From positions 186,001 to 250,000 of the forward strand of contig CANKLE010000001.1 of assembly GCA_947483075.1 (NCBI GenBank): a stretch of 64,000 bases of DNA, in the 5' to 3' direction. This DNA is from Flavobacteriaceae bacterium (GTDB lineage: Bacteria > Bacteroidota > Bacteroidia > Flavobacteriales > Flavobacteriaceae). The notes under the pieces were generated by a model. It saw nothing but the letters and a program-made list of their open reading frames with translations, ran no database searches and had not been told where the DNA came from. Positions 60,151 through 64,000 of the stretch are shown here, in pieces. The position numbers were made by a program, and so were the translations under genes. How positions within the stretch are numbered: the stretch's first letter is position 1; each line of letters opens with the position of its first letter.

Positions 60151-60178
60151 AAAACGCTGGTTAATACCAGCGTTTTTT
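60151..60178. terminator. Bidirectional terminator overlapping the end of the RhlE-like gene
   Basis: AAAACGCTGGT (60151-60161) and ACCAGCGTTTT (60166-60176) form an 11-bp stem with loop TAAT. On the minus strand the stem includes the last codons and stop of the helicase gene (KRWY then TAA). Confidence 0.88.
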
Positions 60179-61411
60179 GTTTTGTTTCGATTGGGTCGAT
60201 TTTCTTGATTTGTGTGCGCCCCCACTTCGATTGGAGTTTTGAGGCGGAGCAGTTTCTTCAATCGGGCTGCCTTCGTGCCAAGGATACGGATGATCGGTGA
60301 TGACCTGTACATCGACCTTAATCAATTTTTGGATGTCTTTCCAGTAGGGTGCTTCGTCTTTGCTGCAAAAGGAAATCGCTACGCCGCTACTTCCTGCACG
60401 ACCGGTTCGGCCAATGCGGTGCACATAGGTTTCTGGAATATTGGGTAAATCAAAGTTGATAACATAAGGTAGCAAGTCAATGTCAATGCCGCGTGCCGCA
60501 ATGTCGGTGGCCACCAAAACGCCTACTTCTTTATTTTTAAAGGCATCCAACACTCGTTGACGCGCCGATTGCGATTTGTCTCCGTGAATGGCTTCGGCAG
60601 CAACCCCGTGTTTGCGCAGGGCTTTTACCACATTGTCGGCCCCGTGTTTGGTGCGTGAAAACACCAATACATCGCTCAGTTTTTCGTTGCGGATGAGGTG
60701 ATACAATAAATTTCTTTTCTCTGTTTTGTCTACAAAGTAAATGCGTTGTTCTACTTTTTCGGCAGTCGAAGAAACCGGAGAAACCGTAACGCTAGCGGGG
60801 TCTTTCAAAAATAATTCGGCCAACTCCCGAATGGCAATCGGCATTGTAGCCGAAAATAATAGGGTTTGGCGGTTATTGGGCGTGAGTTTTACGATTTTTT
60901 TTACGTCGTTTACAAATCCCATATCGAGCATCTGATCGGCTTCGTCGAGCACCAATGTATGCAATTGATCTAAATCAATATATCCTTGTTTGTGTAAATC
61001 CAATAATCTTCCCGGAGTGGCAACTAATACATCCACTCCTTTGCGCAACACATCTACTTGAGGCACTTGCGAAACGCCGCCAAAAATGGTGAGCTGAGTA
61101 AGGTTGGTGTATTGGCCATATTTTTCAAAATTTTGGCCAATTTGCACGGCCAATTCTCGAGTAGGTGTAATGACTAGGGCACGTATGGCTTTGGCTTTTT
61201 TGGATGAGCCCACCATGCGGTGCAATTGGTGAATAATAGGAATGGCAAAAGCCGCTGTTTTTCCGGTACCGGTTTGTGCGCAGCCTACTAGGTCTCGCCC
61301 GGTTAATACAATGGGAATGGCTTGTTCTTGGATGGGAGTAGTTTCGGTATAGCCCGCTTCGAATACGGCGCGTTGGATACTCTTAGAAAGGGATAAATCT
61401 TCAAATAACAT
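60161..61411 (-). CDS. DEAD-box RNA helicase, RhlE-like
   Basis: The 416 residues contain the Q motif (TPIQEQAIPIVLTGRD) and motif I VGCAQTGTGKTAAFAIPI. Motifs Ia VITPTRELAVQIG, II LVLDEADQMLDMGF, III LLFSATMP, V VATDIAARGIDIDLLP and VI YVHRIGRTGRAG follow. The basic C-terminal tail (about 375-416, SGGAHKSRKSTQSKQNKK) is short. Such RhlE-type helicases help ribosome assembly and cold growth. It converges with ettA; its stop lies inside the shared terminator. Confidence 0.95.
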   Translation of the reverse strand: MLFEDLSLSKSIQRAVFEAGYTETTPIQEQAIPIVLTGRDLVGCAQTGTGKTAAFAIPIIHQLHRMVGSSKKAKAIRALVITPTRELAVQIGQNFEKYGQYTNLTQLTIFGGVSQVPQVDVLRKGVDVLVATPGRLLDLHKQGYIDLDQLHTLVLDEADQMLDMGFVNDVKKIVKLTPNNRQTLLFSATMPIAIRELAELFLKDPASVTVSPVSSTAEKVEQRIYFVDKTEKRNLLYHLIRNEKLSDVLVFSRTKHGADNVVKALRKHGVAAEAIHGDKSQSARQRVLDAFKNKEVGVLVATDIAARGIDIDLLPYVINFDLPNIPETYVHRIGRTGRAGSSGVAISFCSKDEAPYWKDIQKLIKVDVQVITDHPYPWHEGSPIEETAPPQNSNRSGGAHKSRKSTQSKQNKKRWY

Positions 61412-61455
61412 AAAATATAGTTTCCTATTCCAAAATAAGTAATGGAATACGGCAA

Positions 61456-61463
61456 CAAAGATA
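61456..61463 (-). promoter_or_regulatory. -7 element for the RhlE-like helicase gene
   Basis: Minus-strand TATCTTTG is an exact TAnnTTTG match, 45 nt before the ATG. Confidence 0.55.
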
Positions 61464-61489
61464 GGTTATTTAAATTTGCGTGGCTTTAC

Positions 61490-62557
61490 TTACCAATTCA
61501 CGGTAATGTTTTGGATTTTTTTATCCACGGGACTATTGGCTTTCATGAAGTCGGTTACCAAATACCCGATTAATTTACCTACCAACTGTTGGTTTTTTTC
61601 GTCACCCAGTTCGGGAGCGCCTTCGCAAATGTGCAAATAGGATGCGTTTTGGTTTTTTCCAAATCGATGAATGTACTGACGCGCTTGTTCTACAGAAAAC
61701 CCGCTCAAGGTCATGGCACTGCTGGCGATGTTGGGTATAGCGTCTAAATCTAGCTCGATGCCAAAAGAAGATCCTGTAATGAATCGTTCGGCGTTGAGCA
61801 ATTCGGTTTCAAATTTTTTCACTCCGCGAATAGCAATTTCATCATAGGTATTGTAGCGCACCCTATGTACTAAGTCTTTGATGGTGATCAGTACTTTTTT
61901 GGAGGTGTAGTTTTCGTGTAAGCCAAAAACAAAATATTGTTGTAAAAATCCTTCTTCAAAGGCGTAGGAAAAACCATTGCCACTGTGGCGCCCTTCTAGG
62001 ATGCGAAAATCAGAATGGGCATCAAAGTTGATGGCATTAATAGCTTGTCCTTTGGCCAGTGCCGTGCCTTTTATCATGCCGTAGGCATTATTGTGTCCGC
62101 CACCAATAACAATGGGAATTTTTCCGGCCCGAACCAATTGAGTAACAATATGCGTAACTTCTTTGTCGATACGCTCCACCAATTCGTTCATTTTTTTGCG
62201 GTCAGCGGTAACATGAAAATCGAGTTGTTGCACTTCTTCCATTTCTGCAGAAACATCCAACTGCCCCAAAACCAACAATTCTTTGCCTCTGCAAAAAGAG
62301 TTGTATTGTATGTTGGCAATACTGCTAATGGCGCTTTTCCAGGCAGAAGCCGCTCCAGGTCGCCCAAAATTAGCGCGAACTCCAATGTCTTCCGGAATAC
62401 CAAACAGCACAAATCGGGCAGGGCATTCTTTGATGAATTCAGAAAGATCTGCTCCTACAGGCACGGTGAGCATGCGTTCACCAAACTTTATTTCACCACT
62501 GCGGTGGTTGGTCACTTTGGCCAAATCGGGAGCAAAAAAAGGAATAATTTTTTCCAT
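61490..62557 (-). CDS. hutG: Arginase/ureohydrolase-family protein, probable formimidoylglutamase
   Basis: The protein has 355 residues from ATG 62557. Arginase-fold motifs are VIGGGHNNAYG (H155), INFDAHSDFR (D179, H181, D183) and SSFGIELDLDAIPNIA (D270, D272), which gives the dinuclear Mn site; the usual DP after the last motif is replaced by AIP. It is probably formimidoylglutamase, the last step of histidine degradation, because imidazolonepropionase (hutI) lies on the same strand about 1 kb away. Agmatinase-like function is possible. A frame-open start 15 codons upstream is rejected because of the -7 element at 62596. Confidence 0.78.
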   Translation of the reverse strand: MEKIIPFFAPDLAKVTNHRSGEIKFGERMLTVPVGADLSEFIKECPARFVLFGIPEDIGVRANFGRPGAASAWKSAISSIANIQYNSFCRGKELLVLGQLDVSAEMEEVQQLDFHVTADRKKMNELVERIDKEVTHIVTQLVRAGKIPIVIGGGHNNAYGMIKGTALAKGQAINAINFDAHSDFRILEGRHSGNGFSYAFEEGFLQQYFVFGLHENYTSKKVLITIKDLVHRVRYNTYDEIAIRGVKKFETELLNAERFITGSSFGIELDLDAIPNIASSAMTLSGFSVEQARQYIHRFGKNQNASYLHICEGAPELGDEKNQQLVGKLIGYLVTDFMKANSPVDKKIQNITVNW

Positions 62558-62595
62558 AATCGAGGGTCTAGGGCAGACAAAGTAATTTATTAGGA

Positions 62596-62603
62596 CAAAC
62601 ATA
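62596..62603 (-). promoter_or_regulatory. -7 element for the hutG-like gene
   Basis: Minus-strand TATGTTTG is an exact TAnnTTTG match. It supports translation from ATG 62557 rather than from the upstream in-frame codon. Confidence 0.55.
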
Positions 62604-62624
62604 CATTATTCGCCCAAATATTAT

Positions 62625-62632
62625 TATTTTTG
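62625..62632 (+). promoter_or_regulatory. -7 element TATTTTTG for the coiled-coil protein gene
   Basis: This is an exact TAnnTTTG match, 23 nt before the ATG. It lies back to back with the hutG-like promoter. Confidence 0.55.
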
Positions 62633-62655
62633 TCGGAACAAAACAAAATTTTTTT

Positions 62656-63540
62656 ATGGAAAATCAAAAAAATAATTCGAATTTAAAAGCTATCATAGCA
62701 GTGCTTTCTGTATTGCTTATCGGCAGTTTAGTTTATATTTTTAAAGTTACTTCGGATGCGAAAGCTTTGCAAACCGAATTGACCAAAACCACTTCCGAGA
62801 AGGACAGTGTTACCAAAGATTTAGAAGCCTTAAAAGCCACCTACGATGCTGCAATAGCTGAAAACACATCCATGTCAGATGAATTAATAGCCGAACGCGA
62901 AAAAGTAGTAAACTTATTGGCTGATTTAAAACGATCAAAAGGAGATGCCGCTTCTATGGCCAAATACAAAAAACAGTACTTGGAATTAGAAGAAAAAATG
63001 AAGGTGTTGATGCAAGAAAATGAAACACTAAAAAAAGCAAACGAAACGCTAACAGTACAACGAGACAGTACTGTAATGGTGTTGGGTGAAGCCAAAAAAT
63101 TCAACGAAGTGTTGGTGGGTCAAAACCAGGAGTTGTCTAAAACAGTTGAGGTAGCCTCAAAATTGATCATCACAAATTTAAAAACGGCTGCTTATAAATT
63201 GAGAAGTAAAGGCAGACAAGTGGCTACAGAAAAAGCCAGAAGCGCTGATGTATTAAAAATCAGCTTTACGATTGCCGAAAACAAAGTGGCTAAATCTGGC
63301 GATAAAAAATATTACGTACAAGTAATTGACAGCAAAAACAATGTATTGGGCGACAAACAAACGGAAAATTTCAGCGGAAATGTATTGACCTACAGTTTTA
63401 TTTCGACCGTTAAATTTGAAAACAAAACAGTAGATGTTTCCCAAGATCTTCAAGGATCTAATTTCGAAAAAGGTGCTTACACCGTAAACTTATTCGACAA
63501 TGGTGAATTGATTTCTAAAACGAACTTCACCTTAAAATAA
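62656..63540 (+). CDS. Membrane-anchored coiled-coil protein of unknown function
   Basis: The protein has 294 residues. A short cytoplasmic N terminus (MENQKNNSNLK) precedes one transmembrane helix (about 11-30), a long coiled coil (about 35-160, heptads such as LQTELTKTTSEKDSVTKDL and YLELEEKMKVLMQ), then a globular beta-rich C-terminal domain (about 190-294) with VLKISFTIAENKVAKSG, YYVQVIDSKNNVLGD and GAYTVNLFDNGELIS. I recognise this layout from Flavobacteria but know no function. Probably periplasmic, acting as a spacer or envelope scaffold. It has its own promoter and terminator. Confidence 0.8.
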   Translation: MENQKNNSNLKAIIAVLSVLLIGSLVYIFKVTSDAKALQTELTKTTSEKDSVTKDLEALKATYDAAIAENTSMSDELIAEREKVVNLLADLKRSKGDAASMAKYKKQYLELEEKMKVLMQENETLKKANETLTVQRDSTVMVLGEAKKFNEVLVGQNQELSKTVEVASKLIITNLKTAAYKLRSKGRQVATEKARSADVLKISFTIAENKVAKSGDKKYYVQVIDSKNNVLGDKQTENFSGNVLTYSFISTVKFENKTVDVSQDLQGSNFEKGAYTVNLFDNGELISKTNFTLK

Positions 63541-63562
63541 TCATTTACCACAAATCAAATAC

Positions 63563-63592
63563 AAAAAAGGAACCAAGTTGGTTCCTTTTTTT
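63563..63592. terminator. Bidirectional terminator between the coiled-coil gene and hutI
   Basis: AAAAAGGAACC and GGTTCCTTTTT pair around AAGTT, with A and T tails on both strands. Confidence 0.88.
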
Positions 63593-64000
63593 ATGCGATA
63601 ACTTTTCCGTTCAAGATTACTTGCGCTATTGGGTTGGTTCCAAATGCATAGGGGATTTGATAGTAGGAGGGCATTTTTTTTGTGAGGATCAAATTGGCTT
63701 TTTTGCCCACCGTGATACTGCCGTGCGTCTGGGCTAAACCCATGGCGTAAGCCCCATTTAAGGTAGCCGCATTGATGGCTTCTTCGGGCGTTATTTTCAT
63801 TTTAATGCAGGCCGTGGCTACCACAAAATTCATATTCCCAGAAGGACAAGAGCCTGGGTTGTAGTCTGAGGCCAAGGCCAAAGGTAAATTCGCGTCCAAG
63901 ATTTCGCGAGCCGGTGTATAGGGGATGCCCAAAAAATAGGAGCAACCCGGTAAGGCAACAGGCATCGTATCGCTGTTTTGGAGCGCTTGAATGTCTTCGG
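63591..64000 (-). CDS. hutI: Imidazolonepropionase HutI, C-terminal part (5' end outside window)
   Basis: This is the C-terminal third of imidazolonepropionase, the third enzyme of histidine degradation. LPLALASDYNPGSCPSGNMN (metal-site Asp in SDYNPG), ATACIKMKITPEEAINAAT and GSITVGKKANLILTK are family signatures. The frame stays open to the last base of the window, so the gene continues to the right. Together with the hutG-like gene it indicates a histidine-utilisation locus, interrupted here by the divergent coiled-coil gene. Confidence 0.9.
   Translation of the reverse strand, partial: EDIQALQNSDTMPVALPGCSYFLGIPYTPAREILDANLPLALASDYNPGSCPSGNMNFVVATACIKMKITPEEAINAATLNGAYAMGLAQTHGSITVGKKANLILTKKMPSYYQIPYAFGTNPIAQVILNGKVIA

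Overview
This window is chromosomal DNA of a Bacteroidota bacterium, almost certainly a Flavobacteriaceae member close to Flavobacterium. The evidence is type IX secretion (T9SS) sorting domains of both kind A and kind B, a bacillithiol enzyme (BshC), the Bacteroidota-specific small protein DUF4295 beside L28 and L33, promoters of the form TTG-N19/20-TAnnTTTG, and A-rich translation starts without clear Shine-Dalgarno sequences. Genes are dense and mostly core. No insertion sequence, prophage, rRNA operon or CRISPR array was found.

Layout. 1-8.2 kb: a glycosyltransferase tail, a lipoyl E2 subunit, an exonuclease, an FAH-family enzyme, an Hpt protein, CinA, then rpmB-rpmG-DUF4295-ftsY and a small lipoprotein/DciA-like pair. 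8.2-18.5 kb (mostly minus strand): ndk, a secreted SusE/SusF-like protein behind a 16-bp palindrome, bshC, a B12-type radical SAM protein, rimO, a FadL-type outer membrane protein and a Tyr/Asn-rich lipoprotein. 18.5-24.6 kb: proS, tRNA-Glu, rpsT, a PAS histidine kinase with its receiver protein, and typA. 24.7-37.2 kb (minus): an esterase, two very large adjacent T9SS surface proteins, a nucleoid-associated protein, a pRiA4-ORF3-like protein and pheT. 37.2-38.6 kb: a MazEF-like toxin-antitoxin pair between two 141-bp direct repeats. 38.6-50.8 kb: recG, an M1 aminopeptidase, a UvrD/PcrA helicase, tsaC, an OmpA lipoprotein, a glycosyltransferase with a small HsdR_N-type nuclease, holA and a TPR protein. 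50.8-58.3 kb is redox-themed: ApbE, a T9SS-targeted DUF2271 protein, a small membrane protein, a cytochrome c lipoprotein, a NorC/NorB-like pair and nadA-nadB. 58.3-64 kb: ettA, a DEAD-box helicase, hutG-like and hutI (cut by the window edge) flanking a coiled-coil membrane protein.

The most interesting part is 53.7-55.9 kb. The NorB-like subunit keeps the HH pair, the heme b3 histidine and a conserved Glu, but the first FeB histidine is Gly, the FeB glutamate is Val, and one low-spin heme histidine is Met. The norC and nadA promoter regions each carry an Fnr/Dnr-like TGAT-N4-ATCA box. In both, a T(C/T)ATTTTG -7-like element lies at exactly the same distance, placing the box near -41.5. This suggests that the divergent NO-reductase-like enzyme and NAD synthesis share a regulator encoded elsewhere.

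Other points of note are the toxin-antitoxin module bracketed by direct repeats, a two-arm intergenic element present twice (8.7 and 24.6 kb), and the ApbE/DUF2271 pair. Functions rest on motif recognition by eye. No database search or alignment program was run.
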